This document shows, one piece after another, positions 15,672 to 23,351 of a stretch of 64,000 nucleotides of DNA (position 1 is the stretch's first letter; each line of letters opens with the position of its first letter). Below the pieces are notes generated by a model. That model ran no database searches. It saw only the letters and a list, made by a program, of their open reading frames with translations, and was not told where the DNA came from. The position numbers were made by a program, and so were the translations under genes. This DNA comes from Agathobacter sp. (GTDB lineage: Bacteria > Bacillota > Clostridia > Lachnospirales > Lachnospiraceae): contig JALFLB010000043.1 of assembly GCA_022775045.1 (NCBI GenBank), positions 1 to 64,000 on the forward strand, read 5' to 3'.

Positions 15672-17459
15672 ATGAGTGAACAAAAAAAGATACCGATTTT
15701 TTACGCGTGTGACGACAATTTTGTAAAGTACACAGTTGTGTCCCTGCAGTCTATTATGGAAAATGCATCCGCAGATCAGCAGTATGTAGTTCATGTCCTG
15801 AATACCAATATCTCTGAGGAGATGAAGCAGGTAATGTATCATATGGCAAACGGGCAGTTTGAAATCCGTTTCGATGATGTGACGGATTATTTAAAGTCTA
15901 TCAGAGATAAGCTGCCGCTTCGGGATTACTATTCCAGGACCACATATTTCCGCTTATTTATTGCGGAGATGTTCCCGGAATATGATAAGGCTATTTATAT
16001 TGACAGTGATACTATTGTTCTTGGGGACATTGCAGAGCTGTATGCCTATGATCTCGGAGACAAATATGTTGGGGCCTGCAGTGAACAGGTAATGATGCAG
16101 GAGGATGTGTATGGAACCTATGTGGAGAAAGTTGTTGGTGTGGAGCGTGACAACTTCTTCAATGCCGGGATGATGGTGATCAACTGTGAGCAGTTCCGCC
16201 GCAACCATGTATTGGATCAGTTTATTGAACTGTTGCACATGTATAATTTTGTTGTGACACAGGATGAGGATTATCTGAATGTAATCTGCCATAATAAGGT
16301 CTGCTGGCTGCCGTCCAAGTGGAATGTTGAGATGTTCGGACAGCTGCCTTGCGAGGAGGAGGACATCTGCATGATTCACTATATTATGGTGTCGAAGCCA
16401 TGGCACTATGAGGATTGCCGCATGAAGGAGCATTTCTGGGAATATGCGAAGAAAACGGCTGTATATGAGCAGATTCTTGAAGTCCTGGAGAATTATACGG
16501 ATGCAGATCGTGCAGAAGACGCAGCATCAGCGGAACGCCTGATGCAGTTGGCAAAAGATGAGACGGCAAAGGAAAACAATTATATGAATCTCGTCAAGGC
16601 AGGAAAGCTCAAAGCCAAAGATCGTCTTCAGGTGCTTGACCGGATTGCAAAGCTGGAGCGGGAAGGGCGTTTTGACGAGGATGTGGAGGAAGATCCCCCT
16701 ACACGTGAATTAAAGCCGAAAGAGATTGATTATTTAAAAAAAAAGGTGAGTAGTAAAATTAAGACAAAGCTTACCTACAAAGTGGCAAGGAAGTTTTTGA
16801 ACCGGATTCTGGATGAAAAAAAGCTGATCATTAAGGATGTAAAAGGAGTCGAGAATATGGACGCTCTTTGTTCGGGAGCGGTTATTACCTGTAATCACTT
16901 TAATGCCTATGACAGCTTTGCGGTTCAGATTGCCTATGAGCGTTCCGGTCAGTGCAAAAAGAGACGGCTTTACCGGGTGATTCGTGAGGGAAATTATACG
17001 AATTTTCCGGGATTTTACGGGATGCTGATGCGTAACTGCTATACGTTTCCGCTTAGCTCCAACAAGGAAACTATGAAAAAATTCATGCGTTCTATGGATG
17101 CAGTGCTTCAGCATGGAGATTTTATGGTTGTATATCCGGAACAGAGTATGTGGTGGAATTACCGTAAGCCGAAGCCTTTGAAGAAGGGGGCGTTCACCTT
17201 TGCGGCAAAGAATAATGTTCCGGTGCTGCCAGTATTTATTACCATGGAGGACAGCGATATCCTTGGGGATGACGGTTTCTATGTGCAGGAGTATACCATT
17301 CATATCGCACCGGCCATTTATCCGGATTCGAATTTGACCCGTGCGGAAAATGTAGAAAAAATGAAAGATGCCAACTATAGGATCTGGAAAGAAATCTATG
17401 AGGAAACCTATGGCGAACCATTAGTGTACGATTGTGATGACAGTGCAACAAGTGCGTAA
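15672..17459 (+). CDS. Bifunctional GT8 glycosyltransferase / PlsC-like acyltransferase
   Basis: The 595-residue fusion has two enzymatic domains. Residues about 5-270 are GT8 (YYSRTTYFRLFIAEMFPEYD, DXD motif in YIDSDTIVLGD, FFNAGMMVIN, and a DEDYLN segment). A charged helical linker spans about 270-360. Residues about 375-590 are a PlsC-type acyltransferase with exact HX4D in CNHFNAYDS and PEQSMWW in place of EGTR. The gene follows the previous GT8 gene by two bases. Having sugar transfer and acyl transfer in one chain, beside separate genes for each, strongly suggests stepwise building of an acylated glycolipid or lipid-linked oligosaccharide. I know of no named pathway with this exact set. 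The domain calls are well supported; the product is inferred. Confidence 0.82.
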   Translation: MSEQKKIPIFYACDDNFVKYTVVSLQSIMENASADQQYVVHVLNTNISEEMKQVMYHMANGQFEIRFDDVTDYLKSIRDKLPLRDYYSRTTYFRLFIAEMFPEYDKAIYIDSDTIVLGDIAELYAYDLGDKYVGACSEQVMMQEDVYGTYVEKVVGVERDNFFNAGMMVINCEQFRRNHVLDQFIELLHMYNFVVTQDEDYLNVICHNKVCWLPSKWNVEMFGQLPCEEEDICMIHYIMVSKPWHYEDCRMKEHFWEYAKKTAVYEQILEVLENYTDADRAEDAASAERLMQLAKDETAKENNYMNLVKAGKLKAKDRLQVLDRIAKLEREGRFDEDVEEDPPTRELKPKEIDYLKKKVSSKIKTKLTYKVARKFLNRILDEKKLIIKDVKGVENMDALCSGAVITCNHFNAYDSFAVQIAYERSGQCKKRRLYRVIREGNYTNFPGFYGMLMRNCYTFPLSSNKETMKKFMRSMDAVLQHGDFMVVYPEQSMWWNYRKPKPLKKGAFTFAAKNNVPVLPVFITMEDSDILGDDGFYVQEYTIHIAPAIYPDSNLTRAENVEKMKDANYRIWKEIYEETYGEPLVYDCDDSATSA

Positions 17460-17554
17460 TGCGGTGCTCCCCAATGGGATTATTGCATAGTACGTTAGTA
17501 CTGTACTTGGATAAAGAGCATAAAAATTGTGAACATTTTGTGAAATTCTTTTAC

Positions 17555-17583
17555 TTGAAAATTTTTTTCTGCTATGTGATACT
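17555..17583 (+). promoter_or_regulatory. Promoter of the secreted Big2-domain gene
   Basis: TTGAAA (17555-17560), 17 nt, then GATACT (17578-17583) preceded by TG at one-base distance (extended -10). It would give a leader of about 85 nt before ATG 17677. It suggests that the secreted-protein gene is transcribed separately from the glycolipid operon. Confidence 0.5.
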
Positions 17584-17676
17584 AAATTTGAACGTTCGCT
17601 TGTGGGTCATTTATATGATTGACGGCAGGCGAAGGAAAAGGATCACGAAAAAGAAGATAAAGAAAGGATTGGATTG

Positions 17677-18702
17677 ATGAAAACGAAAGTTTCAAAGAAA
17701 ATTGGCAGTTTAGTGTTAGCACTTGCTATTGCTTTTACAGCCGTATTTGCGACTGTTACTCCGGTAGAGGCAGCGACAACAGATTATAAGTCATTGTATG
17801 CATCACCAGAGATGGGCGAAGAAGGTTATGCAAATACGGAAGTGAGAATTCATTTTACGGTCCCAAGTGAGGGAAAAGTGTGGTTTTTAATCCAGACGCT
17901 TGCTCCATGTGAAATGAAACTGGCTCTCTATAATAGTGCTGGAAATCTTGTCGCGGATGATTATTTGGGAAATCCATATACAGTAAGTGCGTATGATAGT
18001 AATTGGTATGCGAATAGTTATGGATATGCTGAGTATGATGAGACATGGAACTTAGCTGCTGGAGATTATACATATGGAATTACTTTTACAGAGGATACCC
18101 CTTTTCTTTTAGATGTTATTGAAGAGGGAACAAAAGCAACCATCAGCCAGACAAAGGCGACCATCACTAAGGGATTTACCAAGAAGCTTTCTGTAAGTGG
18201 TGGCACAGTTAAGTCATGGTCTTCCAATAAGAAGTCTGTTGCAACCGTTGACAAGAAAGGTAAGGTTACTGCTAAGAAGGCAGGTAAGGCAACAATTACT
18301 GCTACATTGACTGACGGAACAAAGTTAAAGTGTAATGTGACCGTTAAGGATAACAAGTACTCTGCCAGCAAGATTACCACTTCTGATGTTTATTATGGCA
18401 AGTGTGCTATGAGTGCCTACAGTGCAAGCTTCGATACCAAGGGAAATCTTGTTGTAAAGACGAAATTTGTAAACAATGATTATTATAAGGTCGTTGCACT
18501 TAAGAATATTAAGATCGTTGTCAAGGATGGTAATGGTAAGACGGTTGGAACATACAAGGCATCCAAGAAGAATGTGACTGTTTCATCTGGTTCAACCAAA
18601 GATATAACCTTTACCATTAAGAAATCCAGTCTGAAGAAGAAGAAGGCGGATTTGAGAAATTGTACAATTACATGTGATGGAATATACGAGTATTATTACT
18701 AA
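17677..18702 (+). CDS. Secreted protein with a Big2 (Ig-like) domain
   Basis: The protein has about 341 residues. A signal peptide is clear, with basic MKTKVSKKIG, a hydrophobic core and a probable cleavage near PVEAATT. A jelly-roll-like region follows (about 35-150; rich in Tyr, Asp, Asn), resembling pre-peptidase C-terminal-type domains. A bacterial Ig-like group 2 domain (about 155-230; SWSSNKKSVATVDKKGKVTA, then KKAGKATITATL) comes next. A lysine-rich C-terminal domain (about 235-341) looks like another beta-sandwich. There is no cell-wall sorting motif or membrane anchor, so it is probably released or bound to the wall by charge. The gene stands alone between its own promoter and a terminator. 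Its function is unknown; adhesion or glycan binding would be typical of Big2 proteins. Confidence 0.75.
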   Translation: MKTKVSKKIGSLVLALAIAFTAVFATVTPVEAATTDYKSLYASPEMGEEGYANTEVRIHFTVPSEGKVWFLIQTLAPCEMKLALYNSAGNLVADDYLGNPYTVSAYDSNWYANSYGYAEYDETWNLAAGDYTYGITFTEDTPFLLDVIEEGTKATISQTKATITKGFTKKLSVSGGTVKSWSSNKKSVATVDKKGKVTAKKAGKATITATLTDGTKLKCNVTVKDNKYSASKITTSDVYYGKCAMSAYSASFDTKGNLVVKTKFVNNDYYKVVALKNIKIVVKDGNGKTVGTYKASKKNVTVSSGSTKDITFTIKKSSLKKKKADLRNCTITCDGIYEYYY

Positions 18703-18729
18703 ATCGCATTTCAAATGAACAAGTAGGTT

Positions 18730-18760
18730 ACAGGCATCCTTTGGATGCCTGTTTTCTTTT
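18730..18760 (+). terminator. Rho-independent terminator after the Big2 gene
   Basis: A perfect 10-bp stem ACAGGCATCC / GGATGCCTGT (18730-18739, 18743-18752) with a 3-nt loop is followed by TTTCTTTT. Confidence 0.9.
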
Positions 18761-18792
18761 ACCCGTTATTGATGTATCAAATCCTTCATTGC

Positions 18793-18821
18793 TTGACAAA
18801 ATACACCGATGACAGTATCAT
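18793..18821 (+). promoter_or_regulatory. Orphan promoter upstream of the tRNA-Gly region
   Basis: TTGACA (18793-18798), 17 nt and TATCAT (18816-18821) make a strong-looking sigma-A promoter, but no gene starts nearby. Only very short frames (8 and 19 codons) follow before the tRNA promoter at 18944. It could drive a small RNA, a longer tRNA precursor or a lost gene. Confidence 0.4.
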
Positions 18822-18943
18822 AACTGCTTATGAGTAAGAAAAGGGGATTGGAATAATATGGAAAAAATTGGATTACGATCGTAGATGGATTTTGTGTCAA
18901 ATTGCGCCGGAAAAAATATTTTTATTAAAATATCAAATTTATG

Positions 18944-18972
18944 ATGACATATGTGGGATGATGTGTTATAAT
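18944..18972 (+). promoter_or_regulatory. tRNA-Gly promoter
   Basis: ATGACA (18944-18949), 17-nt spacer and TATAAT (18967-18972), with the predicted start about 10 nt before the tRNA 5' end. Confidence 0.7.
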
Positions 18973-18988
18973 AATTAAGTTGATATTT

Positions 18989-19059
18989 GCAGATGTAGTT
19001 CATCGGTAGAACACCAGCTTCCCAAGCTGGGGAGGCGGGTTCGACTCCCGTCATCTGCT
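18989..19059 (+). tRNA. tRNA-Gly (anticodon CCC)
   Basis: A complete cloverleaf can be folded. The acceptor is GCAGATG / CATCTGC with discriminator T, the D-arm is GTTC...GAAC, the anticodon stem is CCAGC / GCTGG around the loop TTCCCAA, and the T-arm has the loop TTCGACT. The CCC anticodon reads GGG glycine codons. CCA is not encoded. It has its own promoter and terminator, so it is a single-gene unit. Confidence 0.95.
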
Positions 19060-19064
19060 TTTTG

Positions 19065-19093
19065 CCACATGACAGATGCCATGTGGTTTTTTT
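19065..19093 (+). terminator. Terminator of tRNA-Gly
   Basis: CCACATG (19065-19071) pairs with CATGTGG (19080-19086), followed by seven T residues. It ends only about 20 nt before the MATE start codon, which rules out the upstream in-frame start at 19069. Confidence 0.8.
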
Positions 19094-19113
19094 GCGGGGA
19101 CACAGGAGGAAAT

Positions 19114-20466
19114 ATGGATCAGGCATTTATGAAGGAGAAGAAGATACTGCCGCTGGTGTTGTCGATGTCACTGCCGATGGTAGTATCAATGATGGTAAAT
19201 TCTCTATATAACATTGTGGATAGTTTCTTTGTGGCTAAAGTCAGTGAAGAGGCTATGACAGCACTGTCACTAGTCTATCCGGTGCAGATTGTGGTGACAG
19301 CAATTTCAGTGGGATTTGGAGTGGGAATGAATGCCATGATTGCATTTTTTCTCGGTGAAGGAAATGAGAAAAATGCGAATCGGACTACAACTCTTGGAAT
19401 TTTTTTCAGTATGATACATGGTCTCGCTTTGACGGTCGGATGTATTGTCCTGATGCCATATTTTCTTCGGCTCTTTACGAAAGATGCGGCTGTGATGGAG
19501 TTGGGGATTCGTTATTCAAATATTGCGTTTGCATTCTCTGTGGCAGTAACAGTAGGGATTGCCTTTGAGAAGGTGTTTCAGGCAGTGGGAAGGATGAGAA
19601 TTTCGATGATCAGTATGTCTATTGGATTTGCCGCCAATATTTTACTGGATCCAATCCTGATATTTGGAATGGGACCATTTCCGGAGATGGGGATGGCAGG
19701 GGCCGCTCTGGCAACTGGAATTGGTCAGGTTTTGACGCTGCTTTCCTATCTGCTGTTTTATGTGATATGCCCGATTCCTGCGAGAATTGATGTGCATGAT
19801 TTGAATTTTGATGCAGCGATTGTTCGGAAAGTCTATTCTATCGGTATTCCGGCAATGCTCAACATGGCGCTCCCGTCATTTTTAATTTCTGTTTTAAACG
19901 GGATTCTGTCTGCATTTGGTGAGGCATATGTGTTGGTGTTAGGTGCTTACTACAAACTGCAGACGTTTATTTATCTTCCGGTAAATGGAATTATCCAGGG
20001 AATCCGACCGCTGGTAGGGTATAATTACGGTGCGGGAGAATATTCCAGGGTGAAAAAGATTGTGCACACAGCCTTTGGTATGGCGGTTGTTATTATGGGA
20101 ATTGGAATGGTTTTGTGTTGGAGTATACCGGATGTACTGATGGGGATTTTTACAGAAAATCCGACAACAGTTTCAATCGGAGGGAAGGCACTTTGTATCA
20201 TCAGTCTTGGATTTGTGGTGTCGGCGGTCTCGGTTACCTCTTGTGGAGCCTTGGAGGGACTGGGAGAGGGAATGGCATCTTTGTGGATTTCTCTGGCGCG
20301 TGATCTTGTGGTTATTCTTCCTATTGCATACGTGTTGAGTTATGCTTTTGATTCGGTTGGAGTATGGATTGCATTTCCGGTGGCAGAGTTTTTAACTGCA
20401 CTATTTGCACTTTTGCTTTTTCAAAGAAAGACACACCAGTTGTTTGCGGCAGACGTACATCCATGA
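19114..20466 (+). CDS. MATE-family efflux transporter
   Basis: This 450-residue membrane protein of the multidrug and toxin extrusion family has twelve predicted helices. Family features include the N-terminal PLVLSMSLPMVVSMMVNSLY, the stretch NIVDSFFVAKV, and the second-half repeat IPAMLNMALPSFLISVLNGI followed by GIIQGIRPLVGYNYGA. It should export organic cations or drugs in exchange for Na+ or H+. The start is ATG 19114 with AGGAGG 4-9 nt upstream; the longer frame begins inside the tRNA terminator. A terminator follows. The LuxR-type regulator next door could control it, though no operator is identified. The substrate cannot be told from sequence. Confidence 0.9.
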   Translation: MDQAFMKEKKILPLVLSMSLPMVVSMMVNSLYNIVDSFFVAKVSEEAMTALSLVYPVQIVVTAISVGFGVGMNAMIAFFLGEGNEKNANRTTTLGIFFSMIHGLALTVGCIVLMPYFLRLFTKDAAVMELGIRYSNIAFAFSVAVTVGIAFEKVFQAVGRMRISMISMSIGFAANILLDPILIFGMGPFPEMGMAGAALATGIGQVLTLLSYLLFYVICPIPARIDVHDLNFDAAIVRKVYSIGIPAMLNMALPSFLISVLNGILSAFGEAYVLVLGAYYKLQTFIYLPVNGIIQGIRPLVGYNYGAGEYSRVKKIVHTAFGMAVVIMGIGMVLCWSIPDVLMGIFTENPTTVSIGGKALCIISLGFVVSAVSVTSCGALEGLGEGMASLWISLARDLVVILPIAYVLSYAFDSVGVWIAFPVAEFLTALFALLLFQRKTHQLFAADVHP

Positions 20467-20527
20467 AAATCATCTTGCAAAAAGGAAGTTTAATTATTAT
20501 AATAAAATAGAATAAGAAGCCAAAGGT

Positions 20528-20562
20528 GGCGTACCCGGGAGAGGGTGCGCCCCTTTTTATTT
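20528..20562 (+). terminator. Rho-independent terminator after the MATE gene
   Basis: GGCGTACCC (20528-20536) pairs with GGGTGCGCC (20543-20551), one G-U pair, followed by CC and TTTTTATTT. Confidence 0.85.
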
Positions 20563-20594
20563 GAGAATAGACTGGAAATCGGGAGAATACGTGT

Positions 20595-21347
20595 ATGAAG
20601 ACACTGGAAACAAATGATTGGGTAATTCTGAACACAATAATTTACAAGATTTATACCATGGAGGATTTTGATGAAATGCGTAGGGAGCTTTTGGAACAGT
20701 TAAAGCTTCTTATAAATTTTGACAGCGCAGATTTTTACCTTGCATCCTCACGGGAAGGGAAAATGCTGGATCGTCCGGTGATGCTGAATTGTGAAGTTGA
20801 TCTGTCAGAGACCTATGAACAGTTGGATGAATCCAGGGGAATCATGATGAGCGGAAAATCATTGATCTATCGGGAGACGGATATCGTCAGTGATGAGATG
20901 CGCACTGAGACCGAATTTTATCAGAAAGTGTATAAGCCCAACAATTGGCATTATTCGCTTCAGATGGTTCTGGCGAAGGAAAAAAAGTTTTTGGGTGTGA
21001 TTACATTTTATCGTACAATCGGAAAGGAAAATTTCCGGTATAATGACATTTTTATACTGGATATGTTAAAGGAACATCTTGCTTACCGGATTGACCGCAA
21101 TTTTATGAGTGGTGGAGACGAAAGTGTGAAACTGACAGTGTCAGAGGCAGTGGAACAGTATTCCCTGACCCGCAGGGAACACACGATTCTCAGAATGCTG
21201 ATGCAGGGGAAGGAGAGCAATGCTATCTGTGAGGAATTGTCGATCAGTGCGAATACCCTGAAAAAACATATACTGAATATTTACCGGAAACTTGGCATTC
21301 GTAATCGTGTGCAGCTGTTTAAGAAAATCAAAGAAAGGGAAGACTAA
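20595..21347 (+). CDS. LuxR-family transcriptional regulator with GAF-like N-terminal domain
   Basis: The 250-residue protein has an N-terminal domain (about 20-165) that looks GAF-like (DSADFYLAS, then LGVITFYR), suggesting binding of a small ligand. The C-terminal LuxR/GerE helix-turn-helix (about 180-245) contains LTRREHTILRMLMQGKESNA, then ICEELSISANTLKKHILNIY and RKLGIRNR, a textbook match. It has no receiver domain, so it is not a standard response regulator. ATG 20595 follows GGGAG. It lies between a terminator upstream and a separate promoter downstream, so it is monocistronic. The target may be the neighbouring MATE exporter or distant genes; nothing in the sequence settles this. Confidence 0.82.
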   Translation: MKTLETNDWVILNTIIYKIYTMEDFDEMRRELLEQLKLLINFDSADFYLASSREGKMLDRPVMLNCEVDLSETYEQLDESRGIMMSGKSLIYRETDIVSDEMRTETEFYQKVYKPNNWHYSLQMVLAKEKKFLGVITFYRTIGKENFRYNDIFILDMLKEHLAYRIDRNFMSGGDESVKLTVSEAVEQYSLTRREHTILRMLMQGKESNAICEELSISANTLKKHILNIYRKLGIRNRVQLFKKIKERED

Positions 21348-21355
21348 ACTCAGCC

Positions 21356-21384
21356 TTGTGAGGCAGCTCGGACAATGTTATAAT
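21356..21384 (+). promoter_or_regulatory. Promoter of the rhodanese-TtcA gene
   Basis: TTGTGA (21356-21361), 17 nt and TATAAT (21379-21384). The predicted leader is only about 16 nt and contains the ribosome site before ATG 21407. Confidence 0.65.
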
Positions 21385-21406
21385 CGGGGAGAAAGAGAGG
21401 ACAGAA

Positions 21407-22567
21407 ATGATGTACCGAAAAACAGTTGACGAGCTACAGGCAGACCAGAGGGAAAAACTGGTTATCGATATCAGAAGTGCGCAGGATTATGAAAAGGAAA
21501 CTTATCCGGGAGCTAAAAATATTTTCTGGGAAGAGTTCGGGGAACACATGAATGAGATTCCGAAGGACAAACCGGTATATTTGATCTGCTATACCGGTCA
21601 GAAAAGTGATGAGATTGCGGAGAGACTGTCGGAGCTGGGCTATGAGATTTTCAGCGTGGAGGGTGGATACCGTTCCTATCTGCGCAAAAAGCTGGCTGAT
21701 TTTATGAAAGAAGATGCATCGCAGGAAGAGCGCCTGAATGAGAAGGCGCGCGATGTAGAACGAAGTATTATCAAAAAGTTCAAAAAGACGATCTGGCGTC
21801 CCTTTACCAAGGCAATCAATGAGTATGAGATGATTCAGGACGGGGATAAGATTGCCGTATGTATTTCCGGAGGCAAGGATTCGATGCTGATGGCCAAGCT
21901 TTTTCAGGAGTTAGAGCGCCATGGCCGTAGGAATTTTGAAGTGGTGTTCCTTGTGATGAATCCGGGTTACAATGAGATTAACTATCAGACGATTGAGAAT
22001 AATGCAAGGATGTTGGATGTACCGATTACGGTTTTTAGAACGGAAATTTTTGACACGGTTGCCGATATTACAGATTCACCGTGTTATTTATGTGCCCGGA
22101 TGCGAAGAGGGTATCTGTACAGTAAGGCGAAGGAATTGGGATGTAACAAGATCGCGTTGGGGCATCATTTTGATGATGTGATTGAGACGATTGTTATGGG
22201 AATGTTGTATGGGGCGCAGATTCAGACAATGATGCCGAAGCTTCACAGCACGAATTTCCCGGGAATGGAGCTGATTCGACCGCTCTATCTGATTCGGGAA
22301 TCCGATATCATTCACTGGGCAGCTTACAATGATCTTCATTTCATCCAATGTGCATGTCGATTTACTGAAAATTGTGCATCCTGTGGTGGAACGGAAAAGG
22401 GATCGAAAAGGGCAGATGTAAAGGCACTCATTCATCAGTTGGAAAAAGATAATCCGTATGTTGCCAAGAATATTTTCCGAAGCGTGGAGAATGTTAATCT
22501 GAATACAGTAATCGCCTACAAGAAGGATGGTAAGCGCCATCACTTCCTGGATACGTATGAAGAGTAG
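21407..22567 (+). CDS. Rhodanese domain fused to a TtcA-like tRNA thiolation ATPase
   Basis: The protein has 386 residues. The N-terminal rhodanese domain (about 1-105) has its catalytic loop as CYTGQKS, a Cys able to carry a persulfide. The C-terminal part (about 140-380) is a PP-loop ATPase of the TtcA/TilS superfamily with SGGKDS, the CXXC pair PCYLCARMRRG, GHHFDDVIET, and a later cysteine cluster near CACRFTENCASCGG. TtcA proteins make 2-thiocytidine in tRNA using an iron-sulfur cluster. Fusion with rhodanese suggests that the sulfur donor is built in. In a group of clostridia such proteins are annotated only as ATPases. The gene converges on the DtxR-type regulator and has its own promoter. 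The tRNA target is inferred and other thiolation substrates are possible. Confidence 0.8.
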   Translation: MMYRKTVDELQADQREKLVIDIRSAQDYEKETYPGAKNIFWEEFGEHMNEIPKDKPVYLICYTGQKSDEIAERLSELGYEIFSVEGGYRSYLRKKLADFMKEDASQEERLNEKARDVERSIIKKFKKTIWRPFTKAINEYEMIQDGDKIAVCISGGKDSMLMAKLFQELERHGRRNFEVVFLVMNPGYNEINYQTIENNARMLDVPITVFRTEIFDTVADITDSPCYLCARMRRGYLYSKAKELGCNKIALGHHFDDVIETIVMGMLYGAQIQTMMPKLHSTNFPGMELIRPLYLIRESDIIHWAAYNDLHFIQCACRFTENCASCGGTEKGSKRADVKALIHQLEKDNPYVAKNIFRSVENVNLNTVIAYKKDGKRHHFLDTYEE

Positions 22568-22587
22568 AATGAAAGTTGACCTGGAAT

Positions 22588-22965
22588 TTATTGTTCAGAT
22601 GAATGCTCTGCCAAATGGGATTTGATAGCAGAAAAGCTCTCTGCACTGATGACATGTTCAATGCGGCAGGCATCTTCTGCCGCAGTCTGGGAATCTACAC
22701 CCAGCCGTACCAGACATTCCGAGAGAAGCTCGTGTCGTTCATAGATCATTTCCGCAATCTGCTTGCCTTCATCGGTTAGATAGATAAAACCGGCATCTGT
22801 TACCGTAATCTGATTTTTTTCCCGAAGATTTTTCATGGCGATGCTGACGCTGGATTTTTTATACCCAAGTTCGTTAGCGATATCCACGGAGCGGACTACC
22901 GGGAGTTTTTTGCTCAGAATCAGTATGGTTTCTAAATAATTTTCTGCGGATTCGTTGTAATGCAT
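22588..22965 (-). CDS. DtxR/MntR-family metal-dependent transcriptional regulator, probably iron-sensing
   Basis: The 125-residue repressor has a winged-helix domain (about 1-65; NESAENYLETILIL, then SSVSIAMKNLREKN) and a metal-binding dimerisation domain. Likely ligands are Glu8, His78 (YERHEL), Cys100, Glu103 and His104 (DACRIEH). A Cys at this place is typical of iron-sensing DtxR/IdeR, whereas MntR has Glu there, so iron is the better guess than manganese. The SH3-like third domain of DtxR is absent, as is common in Clostridia. It is divergent from the mini-protein/ABC gene set whose promoter carries a DtxR-like palindrome at 23095-23114. Confidence 0.85.
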   Translation of the reverse strand: MHYNESAENYLETILILSKKLPVVRSVDIANELGYKKSSVSIAMKNLREKNQITVTDAGFIYLTDEGKQIAEMIYERHELLSECLVRLGVDSQTAAEDACRIEHVISAESFSAIKSHLAEHSSEQ

Positions 22966-23080
22966 AGTATTCCTCCGGAGTTCTTATGTCAAAAGGTGAT
23001 TGCAGATTTACGATTTTCTGCATATAACTAGAGTATAGCATAAGGAATGAGAATATACCAGTGAAAAAACTACGGAATCA

Positions 23081-23109
23081 TTGACAGTCAACAATGGTTA
23101 GTGTATACT
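23081..23109 (+). promoter_or_regulatory. Strong promoter of the FeoB-associated peptide/ABC genes
   Basis: TTGACA (23081-23086), 17-nt spacer and TATACT (23104-23109) is near-consensus. The -10 box lies inside the palindrome at 23095-23114, so a bound repressor would block RNA polymerase. Confidence 0.8.
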
Positions 23110-23114
23110 AACCA
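23095..23114. promoter_or_regulatory. DtxR/IdeR-like operator palindrome
   Basis: TGGTTAGT-GTAT-ACTAACCA has 8-bp perfect arms. The half-site GGTTAG / CTAACC is the core of the known DtxR/IdeR iron box. It covers the -10 element of the promoter above and faces the divergent DtxR-type gene, so iron-dependent repression is the natural reading. Confidence 0.7.
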
Positions 23115-23163
23115 CGGATTAGAAAACGGATATAAGGTATTTTTTTCGAAAGGAGTTGTTATA

Positions 23164-23298
23164 ATGGGTACAGCAATTGTATTGATTATATTAGCTGTTG
23201 TAGTTACATTGGCAATAAGGAGCCTGATCAAGGATAAGTTGAACGGAAAGTCCATATCCTGTGGTGGCGACTGCAAGAACTGCCATGGGTGCCATTGA
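23164..23298 (+). CDS. FeoB-associated Cys-rich membrane mini-protein
   Basis: The 44-residue protein starts at ATG 23164, 9 nt after AAAGGAG. It has one N-terminal membrane helix (GTAIVLIILAVVVTLAIRSL) and a cytosolic cysteine-rich tail (CGGDCKNCHGCH). This is the pattern of the FeoB-associated Cys-rich membrane protein family (PF12669), usually found next to feoA/feoB and thought to help ferrous-iron uptake or sensing. No feo gene is in this window. The promoter with an iron-box palindrome supports an iron-related role, and an ABC exporter pair follows within 55 nt. Metal binding through the Cys/His tail is inferred. Confidence 0.75.
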   Translation: MGTAIVLIILAVVVTLAIRSLIKDKLNGKSISCGGDCKNCHGCH

Positions 23299-23351
23299 TG
23301 GACGTGCATGATGAATGATGGCGGAAAAATGAAAAAGTAAGAAGGAAGACG

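Noticed and set aside
17459-17677. 72-codon frame between the GT8-acyltransferase and Big2 genes
   Set aside because: It overlaps a probable promoter, has no ribosome site or recognisable sequence, and ends in a low-complexity Lys/Arg run.
19069-19113. Upstream in-frame extension of the MATE gene
   Set aside because: It starts inside the tRNA-Gly terminator hairpin; ATG 19114 has a clear AGGAGG site and matches the family N-terminus.
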